Part shown: positions 41,601 to 52,729 of the stretch, piece after piece
Layout: the number at the start of each line of letters is the position of its first letter
How positions within the stretch are numbered: position 1 is the first letter of the stretch
Assembly (NCBI GenBank): GCA_948567375.1
Contig: OX419760.1
Coordinates: 36,022,001-36,086,000 of the forward strand
Origin: Lunularia cruciata
Taxonomy: Eukaryota; Streptophyta; Marchantiopsida; Lunulariales; Lunulariaceae
Direction of reading: 5' to 3'
Length of the DNA stretch: 64,000 bases
Notes under the pieces: generated by a model
Databases searched by the model: none
Told to the model about the DNA's origin: nothing
What the model saw: only the letters and a program-made list of their open reading frames with translations
Made by a program: the position numbers and the translations under genes

Positions 41601-43471
41601 CCAACAAGGCTTATGCATTGACCATCTACATGAAGAAGGGTGTAGATTACATGGTGATTTTGGAAGACAAGGAGGCTCTCAAAGCTTTTGAGGAGCTCAA
41701 GCAATCCCTTGTTGTAGCTCCAATTCTTGCTAAACCTGATTGGAGTAAGCCTTTCATCCTCTACACTGATGCTTCTAATGTAGCTATAGGATGCACTCTT
41801 AGTCAATTAGACCAAGATGAGCATGATCATCCAATAGCTTATGCTAGTAGGCAGATGGTTTCAGCAGAGAAGAACTACTCTGTCACAGAGAGAGAAGGGT
41901 TGGCAGTGATCTTTGGTCTCAAGAAGTTTAGACACTACTTGATTGGAGGGAAGGCCACAATTGTCACGGATCACAAGGCTTTGAAGTACATCTTCAACAA
42001 GCCTAATGTTGAAGGGAGACTAGCAAGGTGGATGATTCTCTTGTCTGAGTATGACTACACAATTGAGGATAGGCCAGGAAAGAAACATGCAAATGCTGAT
42101 TTGTTATCTAGAGCCTATGATCATGATGGAGATGAGCCAGTAGATGATTCCTTCCCGGATGAGGAGCTCATGACAATCTCAGTCACTCAAGAGGTTCCAA
42201 TGGAGTACAAGGAGATTGTGGATTTTGTGACAAGAGGTAACTATCCAGAAGGGATGCATGCTAGGGAGAGGAAGGCCCTTGCAGCAAGATCTAGACCTTA
42301 CACAATGGTGGATGATATTCTTTTTCACCAAGGAGCAGATGGTCTACTTCGAAGAGCAGTGGGTAAGGAAGAGTCTATCCTACTCATAAAGGAGTTTCAT
42401 GAAGGTTTAGTATGTGGAGGACACTTTGCAGGAAAGGTGACTGCTTTCAAGATTCTAGATGCAGGTTACCATTGGAGAGGGATTTTCAAGGATTGTCTTG
42501 ATTATTGCAAAACTTGTCATGTTTGTCAAGCTTTTGCTAGAAAGTCTACATCCACTCCACCACTTAGATCAATTCCATTGCTAGGACCCTTTGAGAAGTG
42601 GGGAATTGATTTTGTAGGACCTCTCAATAGAACCCCAAGGAACAATCGGTACATTGTGGTAGTTACTGATTACCTTACCAAGTGGGTTGAGGCTAGACCA
42701 TTGAGGGATAAGAATGAAGATGAAGTGGGTAGATTTCTTTATGAACGCATTATCACTAGGTTTGGATGCCCTTTGGAGTTGGTTTCTGATAGAGGAGGAG
42801 AGTTTACAGGAAGCATTACTACAGCCATGCTACGACATTTCTCTATCACACATAGAGTAACTACATCCTATAAGCCAAATTCCAATGGCTTGGCAGAGAG
42901 AACCAATCAGACCTTGTGCATGATGTTGGCCAAAGATGCAAAAATGGAGGGGGCTAAACATCATTGGGACAAGAGGATTCATGCAGTTTTGTGGGAGTAT
43001 AGGACAACCATGAAGACTTCCACTGGATATTCTCCATTCCAATTGGTGTATGGTATTGAGTCTACCTTACCTATTCACTTTGATCTTCCTACCTTCCAAA
43101 GCATTCATAGGAGATTGAAGAAAGCACAAGGAAGTGATGCAGGGAAGTCAAGGAAGGATCAACTCATGGAGTTGGAAGAGGCAAGAGCAGTTGCTATGGT
43201 TCGAGTGGAGCAAGCCCAAAGGAAACAAAAGGAGAGCTATGACAAGAGGCAAGGCAAGAAGAAGGTGGAGCCTTTCAAAGAAGGTGATTGGGTAATGTTG
43301 TTTGATTCCATTCGATTCAAGAGAGTACAAAAGAAGTTTTTGCCTAAGTACTTTGGACCTTTCATAGTAGAGAAGGTGTGGGGAAATTACACTTATGATC
43401 TCAAGGAGTTGGGAGGAAGACACTTTGATAGGATTAACCATGATAAGTTGAAGATGTACCATAGAAGGTAG
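38645..43471 (+). CDS. A2 gag-pol polyprotein, intact (1608 aa)
   Basis: Same length and domain order as A1: gag, knuckle, protease, RT, RNase H, integrase, no chromodomain. I count about 13 amino-acid differences from A1, roughly 99% identity. Here the protease active site is V-D-G-G-S-A-V-N, the normal plant Ty3 form. RT carries F-I-D-D-F-C-V-Y-G and integrase K-W-G-I-D-F-V-G-P, V-S-D-R-G-G-E-F and G-L-A-E-R-T. One difference (R to C in R-Q-K-Q-C-R-I) is in the RT N-terminus. No stop or shift is seen, so it should be functional. Confidence 0.96.
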   Translation: MGKLPVFFGKDGEDVEAFVRDFKRTCIGNNERRKNEWASLLPDFFEDAALTWYESEYQKRERREGEEESWETLTSALIENFLPDESYERLMSEVTFLKQGDGEKVRVYVERVEKLESRFRIVLRKGGDDVETTMIGIGAMLTMNFVGGLRPQIRSKVRYEKPSSKVEAIKIAIRMEESLEGDESDLVVKEVVHPPQGYKYGGTSDTLVTRVAPQVVVAPVLAPPPKDPLQTITEQLADLKINVVQLWEKREVDQNVGRGPRSYGNHPYRGGQLANNFNDRNCFGCGGRGHIQRNCPNSTYHGGRGYEGANRGKEGGSETQVAPNPNKGKGIASIDVVESKYEKGECSNSKGPNLELLAQEKKRARFAEDVHSSQGFTSSKDTPMSTRSTRTSTPSTTKTPRKKLGMEDFLISKQQWNYNVLEDVGSHKANITVGQLIALNPTLRKELRGGLSSTRSKKKKKAKVPISMGVVDAKPAPWEACEYASKIDVRVNGHNIKDALVDGGSAVNAMSERLMKKLGMIPSRASTFVVSMANKQQVRPVGVMDKVVVSVMGVQNLMTFQVLKDSSYDLLLGRPWLRAARTTDRWHKGYLRIGPSNHRVTVPVTNTTNTSHSDTPSSDYWESDSEGGASGVDTSMEEETSTEEDESESDSDVYPLCAMDFAPKPEVLKDPDKSPLTLEEVERRLSTLKYGPNVTKEEKVRFEEIFRKFIHVFAFSYKDLKEVTLEEHKIEVESHARPIRQKQCRISPPISLVVKEEIDKLKEAGFIFEVENSEWVSPIVIVKKKNGKLRVCVDYKKLNAVTKKDYYPLPFIDEILEEVVGHERYSFGDGYSGYNQIKIAPEHQQLTTFTTPWGTYAFKVMPFGLCNAPATFQRFMNKVFEPFIGKFVRDFIDDFCVYGSKEEHFEHLIKVLQRLDEANASLNPEKCIFGCEEGLLLGHIISKDGIAVDPEKVRKISDLPFPSSLTKLRQFLGMVGYYRRFIFSFSNKAYALTIYMKKGVDYMVILEDKEALKAFEELKQSLVVAPILAKPDWSKPFILYTDASNVAIGCTLSQLDQDEHDHPIAYASRQMVSAEKNYSVTEREGLAVIFGLKKFRHYLIGGKATIVTDHKALKYIFNKPNVEGRLARWMILLSEYDYTIEDRPGKKHANADLLSRAYDHDGDEPVDDSFPDEELMTISVTQEVPMEYKEIVDFVTRGNYPEGMHARERKALAARSRPYTMVDDILFHQGADGLLRRAVGKEESILLIKEFHEGLVCGGHFAGKVTAFKILDAGYHWRGIFKDCLDYCKTCHVCQAFARKSTSTPPLRSIPLLGPFEKWGIDFVGPLNRTPRNNRYIVVVTDYLTKWVEARPLRDKNEDEVGRFLYERIITRFGCPLELVSDRGGEFTGSITTAMLRHFSITHRVTTSYKPNSNGLAERTNQTLCMMLAKDAKMEGAKHHWDKRIHAVLWEYRTTMKTSTGYSPFQLVYGIESTLPIHFDLPTFQSIHRRLKKAQGSDAGKSRKDQLMELEEARAVAMVRVEQAQRKQKESYDKRQGKKKVEPFKEGDWVMLFDSIRFKRVQKKFLPKYFGPFIVEKVWGNYTYDLKELGGRHFDRINHDKLKMYHRR

Positions 43472-43508
43472 AGAGACCTTCACTTTGAGGACAAAGTGAA
43501 AACTTAGT

Positions 43509-43519
43509 CCGGGGGTAAA
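43509..43519 (+). other. A2 polypurine tract
   Basis: CCGGGGGTAAA directly before the 3' LTR. Confidence 0.75.
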
Positions 43520-44211
43520 TGTAACACCCATTTGTGCATGTGTGTGGTATTGTGATATTTAGCTTGGTATTACAAGTACTTAAGAGATATTATTTATATA
43601 GAGATAAAGGATGGTTCTATATTAGTCATGGTTAGCTAAAGTTAGTCATAGCTAAGATAGATGGGACCTTACTTTAGAGGAAGTAGAAAAGATGAGCACC
43701 ACTATTTTGGATTTTAGTGTGTTGACTTGGTATTATTCCTAGGTGTTTGGCTTTGGGGAAAGAGTTGAGAACTCTTGGGCCCGCAAGCCTTTTTGTTTTG
43801 GATTCTTCTTTAGTCCAAGGATAGCCCATGTGAAGGAATCCTTGCTTTAGTGGTTGGGTCAAGATAAGACCACATGCTTAGGGGAATATGCCCATGTGAA
43901 TGGATATTTCTTTCTACTTTTTGACTTTACTTGACTTTTAGTCTAGTAACTTGAGTTACTACGGTAATTAGTAACTTTAGTACGTAACTATTTCACAAGT
44001 ATATAAACAAGGAGTGAGGAGGTACTCAGCATCCTTTCATTTGCAACTATCTCTCTCTCATTGAGTTCTCTAGTGAGCAAGGTCTTGAGTCTTGGAGTGT
44101 TAGCCTTGGAGGAGTATGATGGAGTTGGGGTTCCTTGCCTTCTTAGTCCATGGTGCGCTACCATAATAGCCATCAGAGGTTCATCCTGAGTGAGAGACAG
44201 GCCGGCTCACA
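43520..44211 (+). repeat. A2 3' LTR
   Basis: 692 bp, near-identical to the 5' LTR, followed by GATC and then solo LTR C. Confidence 0.96.
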
Positions 44212-44829
44212 GATCAGACACTGAAGGAGGGCAGACCCAAAGGAGGAAGAGAAGTTGCAGGTCAAGATTCTTGCGGGGGCTATATCTCAATGCCCACAAG
44301 TCCAAATCAAGCGTGCTATATCTTGTTGGAAGCATCTCGTTCAGGGCTTTCCGTTGCAACCAAAATCCCAAAGTTTGAAGGTTTGTAGAAGAAGTTACAA
44401 GCATTTTAAGTTTCTGGAGTAGATGTACTTCGGGTTACTATCTTTGGGTCAATGTGACTTCGGACTTCGGGTTTATATGACTTCGGGTCATGAGACTTCA
44501 CCTCAAGAAAAATATGATTCAACTCAAGAAAGTCAGACCTCGGAGTGTAGTGAAAGTGATTTTAAGAGTTTTGCCCAAGGGATCAGAGAAAGTTAAAGTA
44601 GGGAAAGAAGATAGTTAGGATACCCATGACTTCAATTTCAGTTCTGATTGAAGATGGAATAGAAATTGAAGGAGAAGTAGCAGTAGTGAATAGACCCGAA
44701 GTGCAGGATCAGACAATAAGTGTCTTTGGGTAAGTTACATGAGTGATTAGGGGAAAGTGGGTTACAAATTGAAGGTGTAGAAAGTGTATTCATACTTTCA
44801 ATTACAATTCTTGACGATGCACAGTAGAA

Positions 44830-45105
44830 TTAGCAAAAGAATTCATAGTAGTTAGACCCAAAGTAAGAGAGATAGGAGTGCAGGTGTCTTTGGATTTGAC
44901 ATTTGACACCTTAGAGAAGAGTAGGTCGGGAGATAGAGATTTAGAAGGCTTAATTATGATAGAAATTGTAGATCAAGAAGGAGAAGTGTTAGAATTAGTG
45001 GAGTAATTGGGAGATATGAAACCCAAGGACAGAATAGTCGGAAATAAAGTTACTTTGGGTTTGGGTTTGAAAGCCGAGGAAGAAGTAGACATCGGATCAG
45101 ATTAG
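44830..45105 (+). pseudogene. C: tail of the LTR-embedded ORF
   Basis: Aligns with the last ~90 codons of the family B LTR ORF and ends E-E-V-D-I-G-S-D at 45105, with at least one internal stop near 45004. Upstream (44216-44830) I find no clear ORF; some text is faintly repetitive (several CTTCGG and GACTTCGG). Subfamily C therefore keeps the ORF end but not its N-terminal domain. Confidence 0.6.
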
Positions 45106-45984
45106 TAACGGATTTGAGATTTGTATAGGCATATATGAAGAGGTGCATTGTCATTTCGGATCTACAGGTTAGAAAAGTTGTTGTAGAACGGTATAGTTGT
45201 TAGAACTGTCAATTTGTTCACTACTTAAGAGTAGCATTCGCAGTATTATGTTGTTCAATGCTCATTATTTATGAGAATAGATAAAGTGAAGTGCTGTGGA
45301 GCAGTGCTCGTTGCTTGAGCTTGATTCTGAGTATCAACTTCATGTTTGTGTTTGTGAGTGTTTGGAGAAATTTGAAGTGCAAGTCAATGTGCTTGTTGGA
45401 TGTTGGATTCCGCAGCCTTGATCTTCATTTGGTGTGTTTGATCCTGAGTGAAGTGCAATCAAAGCAATGCCTTGACAGATCTGAGAGGAATTGTAGTGTT
45501 GGTAGTATTTTGCATTTGTGAGTGCAGTGTGAAGTTGATGTGAAGCAATTTCGATTGAGGAAGTTGTGCCTTCAATGGAGGGGTGGAACACAATTCTGAG
45601 GCAAAGTTATTTTGCAGTGAAGTGCCATTTTTGGGAGAGCCTGAATCATCACAATCAAGATTGTTTGGAAAGATTTGATGGAGTTGTGATTAAGGAGTGT
45701 TAATTCATGACAAGACTGCGAGTCAGTGCTTGTTACTCTCTTCTCTTCTGGGTGTGGTTTTTACCTGAGAGACTAAAGAAGAACTCAAGAAGAACTGAAA
45801 TTGTTACTTTGCTTTGTATTTGACCAATTCTGACTCGTATCTTTGTGGGAACGAACTTTACTTACCCGATTACCGCAAAAGTGATATTTGTTGGGTTGTC
45901 ACAAGGTGAATTGTCATTTCAGATCTGCAGGTTAGTAGAGTTGTTATAGAACGGTATAGTTGTTAGTAATTGTCATTTGCTTCA

Positions 45985-45993
45985 CTATTTAAG
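45985..45993 (+). promoter_or_regulatory. B5 5' LTR downstream TATA-like box
   Basis: CTATTTAAG in the resumed B5 5' LTR, same context (TTCAC...AGTGGCATTC) as in B1. Confidence 0.45.
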
Positions 45994-46661
45994 AGTGGCA
46001 TTCATAGTCATATGTTGTTTAGTGCTCATAATTTTTGAGAATAGATAAAGCAAAGTGTTGTGAAGTAGTGCTCATTGCTTGAGCTTGATTTTGAGTATCA
46101 ACTTTGTGCTTGTGTTTGTGGGTGTGTAGAGAAATTCAAAGTCCAATTAGTGTGCTTGTTGGATTCCATAGCCTTGATCTTTACTCTGTGTGTATGATCC
46201 TAAGTGAAGTGCAATCGGAGCAATGCCTTGACAGATCTGAGAGGAATTGTAGTGTTGGTAGTATCATGCATTTTTGAGTGTAGTGCAAAGTTGATGTGAA
46301 ACAATTTTGATCAAGGAAGTTGTGCCTTCAATGGAGGGGTAGAACACAATTCTGAGGCAAAGTTGTTTTGTAGTGAAGTGTTGTTTTTGGGAGAGCCTGA
46401 ATCATCACAATCAAGATTGTTTGGAAAGATTTGATGGAGTTGTGATTAAGAAGTGTTAATTTGTGACAAGACTGCAAATCAGTGCTTGTTACTCTTTTTT
46501 GGGTATGGTTTCTACCCGAGAGATTAAAGACAAAACCAAGAAGAACCAAAATTGTTACTTTGCTTTGTATTTGGACATTTCTGACTTGTATCTCCGTGGA
46601 AACAAACTTTACTTACCTGATTACCACAAAAGTGATATTTGCTGGGTTGTTACATGATTTT

Positions 46662-46679
46662 TGGCACCGCTGCCGGGGA
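46662..46679 (+). promoter_or_regulatory. B5 primer-binding site, tRNA-Asp-like
   Basis: TGGCACCGCTGCCGGGGA, two mismatches to the tRNA-Asp complement. Confidence 0.8.
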
Positions 46680-46740
46680 AACAAATCTCGGAAGTGGAAG
46701 AATACAAAGCCAATTTTGAAACTGGGTGTAAAAGCAATAT

Positions 46741-49300
46741 GAATGTCTGCATCAAGAGAACAATAGGAAGAGAGAGTTCAAAGATGAATGTTGCATCGTG
46801 AAGAAGATGAAAGTTTGAAGATTCAAGCTACTTTTGACAAAACCAAACGAGAGGCGTTGGACTTTCAACTTCTTCACAAAGTGCAAGAAGCCCTATGAGA
46901 ACTTGACCAAAAGAAACACAAAGGTGGTTGGTAAGGCTACTTTGCATCCCCATCTTCCAAGAAGAAGAAAGACTCGAGCGGCCAGACATATTCATTACGG
47001 CCCAGTACACCGACTTCTCCTAGAGCTGTAAAAGAAGTCACATCTCTAAAGAACTTTGTTCAAGGAAAGACGGCACAAACACTGATGGAAGAAGAGTGTC
47101 AACACCTTCTTCAAATGATTCCTTGATTGTCTCAAAGGAATTTTCAAGAACCCTCCAAAAGTTGTTGAGCTTGATTCTTCCACTCAAGTTGAAGTCGACA
47201 CCCTCATAGAAGAAATTGTCGAGGAAGACCCGACTTTGAACTTGACAAGTTGGAACCCCTGGGTTGTCAACATGGCGTCAATACCAGTCAACCCTTTGGC
47301 TCCGTCAAGTTCAAACTTACCCCAGCCGATCCCATCAAGTTGAATGATGACGTTGCCTATCACCCAACATGCCTATCAAAAGTACAAGGAGACAGAACAA
47401 GACAAAGATCCCAATGAATTCAACAAAGAATTCAAAGTCATCTCCCTTTGCTAATAAGGAGCATGACTTGGCGGATCGACAAGGCATTTTCCCAAGTCTG
47501 CTCCAAAAGAAAGCTTGGAGCTAGTACACTCATGTAACCCAAAAGGGGTTTGGTCCGGCGGACTGGGCAGACTTGAGAAACAATTTCCTGATATGATTCC
47601 GGGAAGTTGATTACAACACGAGTGTCTTCACGGCACTCAACGATCTGGACAGAGGCAAAAAGGGGAAGTTGAGAGACTACTCTGAGCAATTCATAGCACT
47701 CTTGAACCGAGTTTCAAAGCAATTGGGTGTGGTGGGTTACTCCAATGCCCAAGCCATCACTTGGTTCTTGGGAGGACTTTCACCAGAGATTTGATCTTTG
47801 CAAGGGAGAGGAATGTAACTTCCCTTGACAAAGTACTCAAACATGTTGCCTCACTCATGCTCACTCGCACTCTGCTGGCAATCAAAGAAACTGAGAGAAG
47901 AAAGGCAAGAAGCCCAAAAGGAGAGCTTCTTGCAGTACATTCCCTTCTTTGGAGGAATCCTCCACGTCTTCAAGCTCTTCTTTGGAATCCAAAGAAGAAT
48001 CAAAGCCAAGACGAGTACAAAGATGTGGAGCTAAGAAACGAGTGACTCCTCCATCAAAGAGTGTACATAAGGCTGATACTAAGCTGGATGCCCTCATCAA
48101 GGATATTTTGGATTTTAAGATCCAGATGATTGGGATGAAGGACGGAAGGAAGCCCCCATCATTTGGCAGATCCAATGTATGGTGCACCGCATGTGGCAAG
48201 TCAGGCCATGCAAACACCGAGTGAAATACTCACAATGCATTCCCGGTGCAGCAGATTGATTGGGTTCCGGGATGGAACTAGGAAGAGGAAGAAGAGGCGG
48301 TGTACCAAACGCAAGAGGTACATCCTCAAGCGAGCACATTGTACCAAGGTCCAAGGTACGGACCAAGGGAGTATAACCCCAATGCTCCTCCATGAAGACC
48401 ATTGATAGGCAACCAAAATCAACCTCAAAATGGTGCACCTGGGGCATGTTACAATTGTGGCTCGATGGGACATTGGTCTCCAACCTGTCCGGAGCCAAGA
48501 AGGCAAATTGGGTATGTTCTCCTGTGTGGAAATTGCAAAGGATTGGGTCATACGGGCAACCAATGCACTCACCCACCAAACCCAAAGCCACTTATAAAGT
48601 ATGTATAGACCCCTGTTGAGTGTGAAGCGCTTCAGGCAAAGGGTGATATGATTGTAAGTTGAATAACACTTGAGGAGGAAAGGCCTCAAGAAGGGAGTCT
48701 GGCCTCGGAAGGAGAATGGTCGGACCTTGAAAATTTGAAAGTTAAGACACGCACAAGCAAGAAGAAGCTTGATCCCAAAGAACTGAGTACAACCTCATCA
48801 TCTTCTAGAAAGGTGAAGAGACTGCACCCAAAAGCAATCCTTTCTACAAAGGAGGAAAAGATCCTTGCTAAAGCCAAAGCTAAAGCCTTGCAAAAAGAAC
48901 TCAAGGAAGCAATACTCAGGATTCAGGAAATGAGTTTGGAGGAGGAGACGAAGACAAAGCCTCTAGTTTTTCCGGCAGACATCCGATCCGAAGTGAAGGG
49001 TCTGATCCAAGCCGAGGTGGGCCAACCCGATGAACCTCGGGTCAAGACCACTAGCAATCCCATCACCATTCTGAAGCGTCCCGAAGTCAAATTTGAACAT
49101 GGAGAGACTTTGAACCCAAAGCCAAAGGTAAAGATGGTGAAATTGGGAGGAGTACCCCAATACGATATTGTGGCGGATTTAGCAGCTACAAATGCAAATG
49201 TCACATTTAAGCAATTATGGGAAGACAACAAGGTGTACAAGAGGCAGCTGAATTTGGCCCTCAAGAAAGTAAGGTTAATGTCCAAAAAAGACCTGCCTGC
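46741..49300 (+). pseudogene. B5 gag, degenerate, two clean zinc knuckles
   Basis: Same plan as B1 gag. The N-terminal part is at 46741-47100, the core at about 47370-47850 with several stops and small shifts, and the Ser-rich basic linker at about 47950-48050. The knuckles are C-T-A-C-G-K-S-G-H-A-N-T-E at about 48184 (last Cys turned into a stop), C-Y-N-C-G-S-M-G-H-W-S-P-T-C near 48450 and C-G-N-C-K-G-L-G-H-T-G-N-Q-C near 48528. The spacer to the protease (48735-49300) is open for about 190 codons and rich in Lys/Glu. Confidence 0.87.
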
Positions 49301-49560
49301 CATATATCACATTGAACAAGAAGATCTGGGATCTCCTGATGTTGATGCGGAGATTGCCGGGTGCATGATCACATCCATACCCATCAATTTGGGCTTCAAA
49401 TTGAACTACATTGTGTTGTGACCAGTGACCAAAACTGGTTACCCTCAGTTGATTGGAAGACCCTGGTTGTACAAGGCACAAGTTGTGGTAGATTGGCACC
49501 AACAGAAGCTACGGTTCAAAGACATTTCATCCAAAGACCAAAAACTGGTGATTGTGAGTT
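49301..49560 (+). pseudogene. B5 protease with active site deleted
   Basis: Follows B1 up to I-P-I, then jumps from just before the D-S-G-S motif to F-K-L-N-Y-I, losing about 160 bases. The C-terminal L-I-G-R-P-W-L motif remains near 49455. This copy could not make protease. Confidence 0.85.
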
Positions 49561-49562
49561 AG

Positions 49563-51104
49563 ATGAAGGATCCCCATCTTGGGGAAACCAGTTTGTCAAA
49601 AGACGAGGACAAATCCAAAGATACATCGTCTTTGTCCTCAGACAAATCCAAAGATGAAGTCCAAGTCAATTACTTGGGATGCTACGGGGTGGATGTTGAA
49701 GACGAAGATCCATATGACCTTGCCTTGGGTGAACCTAACTTGGAGGAAGGAGGTTTGATGGCAGCTCACCTCGGATTAAGCAAAGAAAGCCACATTGAAG
49801 GAGTCATCAACCCTGATGACTGTCAAGATGTTGTCTTGACTAAAGGGAAAATTTTGAAAATTTCAAAGACAGTCACTTTGGAGGAGTTGGTAGGATACAT
49901 TGCATTGTTTATAGAATTCCAGGATGTATTTGCCTGGTCTATCAATCAAATGTTGGGTATTCCACAAGAATTTGGAGAACACCGGATTGATCTGGTTGAA
50001 CGTGCAGTTCCGGTTTGGCAGAGACAATACCGTTTGAACCCGAAGTACTCCCTCTTGGTGAAAGAAGAAATTGACAAGTACTTAGGGGCCGGAATAATCT
50101 TTCCCATCTTAAGCTGTGAGTGGGTCTCTCCCATTGTCATTGTCTCAAAGAAGAAAATGGGGAAGATCCAAGTGTGCCAAGACTTCCGCAAGTTGAATGT
50201 AGTCACAAGGAAGGATCATGATCCCTTGCCTTTTACTGATATAATTTTGGACCAAGTAGCTGGTCACCCTTGTTATAGTTTTCTCAATGGATTTTCAAGA
50301 TACAATCAAGTGTCCATCCGAGAAGAGGACAAGGATAAAACCACATTCACAACCAATTGAGGCACTTTTGCTTACAATCAGATGCCCTTTGGGTTGTGTA
50401 ATGCTCTTGCTACTTTCTAGCAGATGATGAATTCAATCTTCAAGGATTTCCTATGCAAATTTGTGGAAGTTTTCATTGATGATTTTTGTGTGTTTGGGCA
50501 AAGAGATGTACATTTGGATTACCTTCACCAAACTTTTGAAAGGTGTCATTTTGCCGGTTTGTCATTATACCCGTAGAAATGCTTCTTCACCATGAAGGAA
50601 GGAATTCTTCTAGGGCATCAGGTGTCAAGCCAAGGTATTGAAGTTGATGTCAAGAAGGTCAAGGTAATCTTAGCTTTGGAATCACCAAAGAACATTTAGG
50701 AGCTGAGAGCCTTCTTGGGACATGTCAGATACTATAGACGCTTTGTTTCAAACTATGCGGGGCTTGCTGCACCCCTTACAAAGCTTCTGAAGAAATCCAA
50801 AGACTACTTGTGGGAAGCAAATCAAGAAGAAGCTTTCTATGTATTGAAGAAGAAATTGGTTGAAGCACCAGTCATGAGGGCCACGAATTGGGACGTCCCT
50901 TTTCATGTATATGTGGACACTTCGTCCATCACAATCGGAGTTGTCTTAAGTCAAAAGGACAAGAAGAAGAAGGACTACCCAATGTATCATGCCAGCCGAC
51001 AACTTTCAATTTCCAAAAAGAACTATTTGACGACTAAATGTTATTTGTTGAATGTTTGTCTTCTATGTTGACCCTTACGCATTGCAACATTTGGTCAAGA
51101 ACGC

Positions 51105-51191
<87 letters not shown>

Positions 51192-51487
51192 CATATACTA
51201 TACAAGTAAGGAAGGGAGCTTCACATTCAAATGCGGACTTCCTGTCCAGGTTAGAAACTCAAGACCAGAAATGGGAAATTGACGATTGGTTCCTTGATGA
51301 AGAGTTATATCAATTAACAGCAATGCGAAGTATGAAATATGCAACCAAATATCATTATCTACATACTCTTGATTGTCCTGAAGGACTGGACCCAAAGCAG
51401 AGGGCAGTCTTTCTCAGGAAAATGGGGCCGTATCAACTAAAACACAACATTTTATTCAAGATGGGCGAAGATGAAGTACTTCGGTGA
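49563..51487 (+). pseudogene. B5 RT and RNase H, degenerate
   Basis: A 265-codon open stretch (49563-50360) covers the acidic linker and the RT start (W-V-S-P-I-V-I-V-S-K-K near 50120). M-P-F-G-L-C-N-A follows near 50385 and F-I-D-D-F-C-V-F-G near 50475. The RT thumb and RNase H (50715-51060) follow with stops near 50358, 50418, 50575 and 50697. The end of RNase H is replaced by an (AT)n run at 51107-51188, after which the linker matches B1 again. Confidence 0.88.
51107..51188. repeat. (AT)n microsatellite, about 41 units, inside B5 RNase H
   Basis: 82 bases of AT replacing about 45 bases that B1 has at 5053-5098. Flanks on both sides align to B1, so the expansion arose in place. Confidence 0.97.
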
Positions 51488-52640
51488 TGCTTGGAGTCAT
51501 ACAAAGTTGGAGGCGTAATTGAGTGTTTACACTCCAAAGCATCGGGAGGACACTATGCTCTGAAGAATATTGTAAAAAAGATTCTTTCTTTGGGGTACTG
51601 GTGGCCTACAATGTACAAAGGCACGCATGCCCATATCCAAAGTTGTGATGCTTGTTAGAGAACGGGGAAGCCGATGGCTACTTCTCAATGGCCTTTGAGA
51701 CCAATTTTACCCTTGGCTCCATTTGAGAAATGAGGTATTGATTTTGTGGGTCCCATTCAACCAATGACCTGAGTCACAAGGAAGAGATACATTTTGGTTT
51801 GCACTGACTATGCTACCAAGATGGTCGAAGCTGAAGCAAGTTGCAGAGATGATGCCGAGATTGTGGTGGAATTTTTCTTTCGAAACATCATCTCTCAATA
51901 TGGGTGTCCTTTGGAATTAGTCAGTGATAGAGGGACACATTTTTTGAACTTTGTGATGGAAGCATTAACAAAGTACTTCCAGATTAAACATCGGAAGATG
52001 ACTCCTTATAACCCAAAAGCAAATGGCTTAATGGAAAAGGCAAATAGGTTACTCTGCAAAATTTTGAATAAGGTGATTGTCAATTATGCCTTTGACTGGG
52101 ATAAAAAATTACCAGCCGCGTTGTGGGCATATTGAACGATAGAAAAGATCACAACCAAACAAACTCCATACTTCTTGACATACGGCTTGCATCCCATACT
52201 ACCAGTTGAATTTGAAGTACCGACATATTGGATTCTTTGTGAAGAACAATTGTTGGAGGAAGAAAGCCAGGATCTTTGGATCCATCAACTAATGTGGTTA
52301 GAAGAGAAAAGATACAATGCAATGCAAACCACAAAAGAAGTACAAGAGCAAAGGAAAGCCAATCACAATAAGTATATCAAGCTTGTCACTGTGCGCAAAG
52401 GAGATTTGGTTTTGTTATACGACAATTGCCAAATATTTTTTCTAGGCAAGTTGAATTTGAGATGGATGGGAGCCTCATCGAGTTCTTCACCTTTATGAAA
52501 ATGGGTCCATTCAACTTGCAGACCTAGAAGACAATCCTTTTGCAACTCAAGTAAACGGGTGGAGAGTTTAGAGATATTGGACCATAGACTCGGAAGTCTC
52601 TAAGACACCCAAAGTCTATGTTTGCGGGGATGCTCACATT
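51488..52640 (+). pseudogene. B5 integrase, degenerate
   Basis: The zinc finger is at about 51510-51660, its last Cys followed by a stop. The core is at 51720-52135 with D-F-V-G-P near 51737, V-S-D-R-G-T-H-F near 51922 and K-A-N-G-L-M-E-K near 52017. The C-terminal region is at 52150-52640. Stops near 51658, 51733, 51770 and 52133. Confidence 0.87.
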
Positions 52641-52652
52641 TGAGGGAAGAGG
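52641..52652 (+). other. B5 polypurine tract
   Basis: TGAGGGAAGAGG two bases before the 3' LTR. Confidence 0.8.
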
Positions 52653-52729
52653 TATGTGGTACCCACATTTTTTGTTTTTTTTCAAAATCTGGAAGAAGTG
52701 TATAAAGAAGTCGAATTGTGCTTGTATGG

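Larger units (their letters stand above)
36374..44211 (+). mobile_element. A2: complete Ty3/gypsy element with intact gag-pol
   Basis: 7838 bp, LTRs 36374-37065 and 43520-44211 (692 bp each), flanked by GATC (36370-36373 and 44212-44215). Only a couple of LTR differences noted (near 36766 and 37039), so very recent. All motifs including protease D-G-G-S are normal. This is the best candidate for an active element in the window. Confidence 0.96.
36166..45903 (+). mobile_element. C: solo LTR of a family B relative, with AGGTG duplication, hosting A2
   Basis: TGTGGTACCACA at 36166 and GTTGTCACA ending at 45903, flanked by AGGTG (36161-36165 and 45904-45908). Without A2 it is about 1.9 kb. The last ~1.05 kb resembles family B LTRs; the first ~0.8 kb is different and lacks the N-terminal and acidic parts of the LTR ORF. 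It sits inside the B5 5' LTR just after the LTR-ORF stop. Confidence 0.92.
33143..46654 (+). repeat. B5 5' LTR, split by solo LTR C
   Basis: 33143-36165 plus 45909-46654, net about 3.77 kb, TGTGGTACCC...GTTGTTACA. It carries the LTR ORF (33717-36128), an upstream TATA-like box (33525) and the downstream CTATTTAAG (45985). Confidence 0.93.

Noticed and set aside
51038-51487. 149-aa frame with Tyr-Ile repeats
   Set aside because: It runs through an AT microsatellite; only the flanking RNase H and linker are real.
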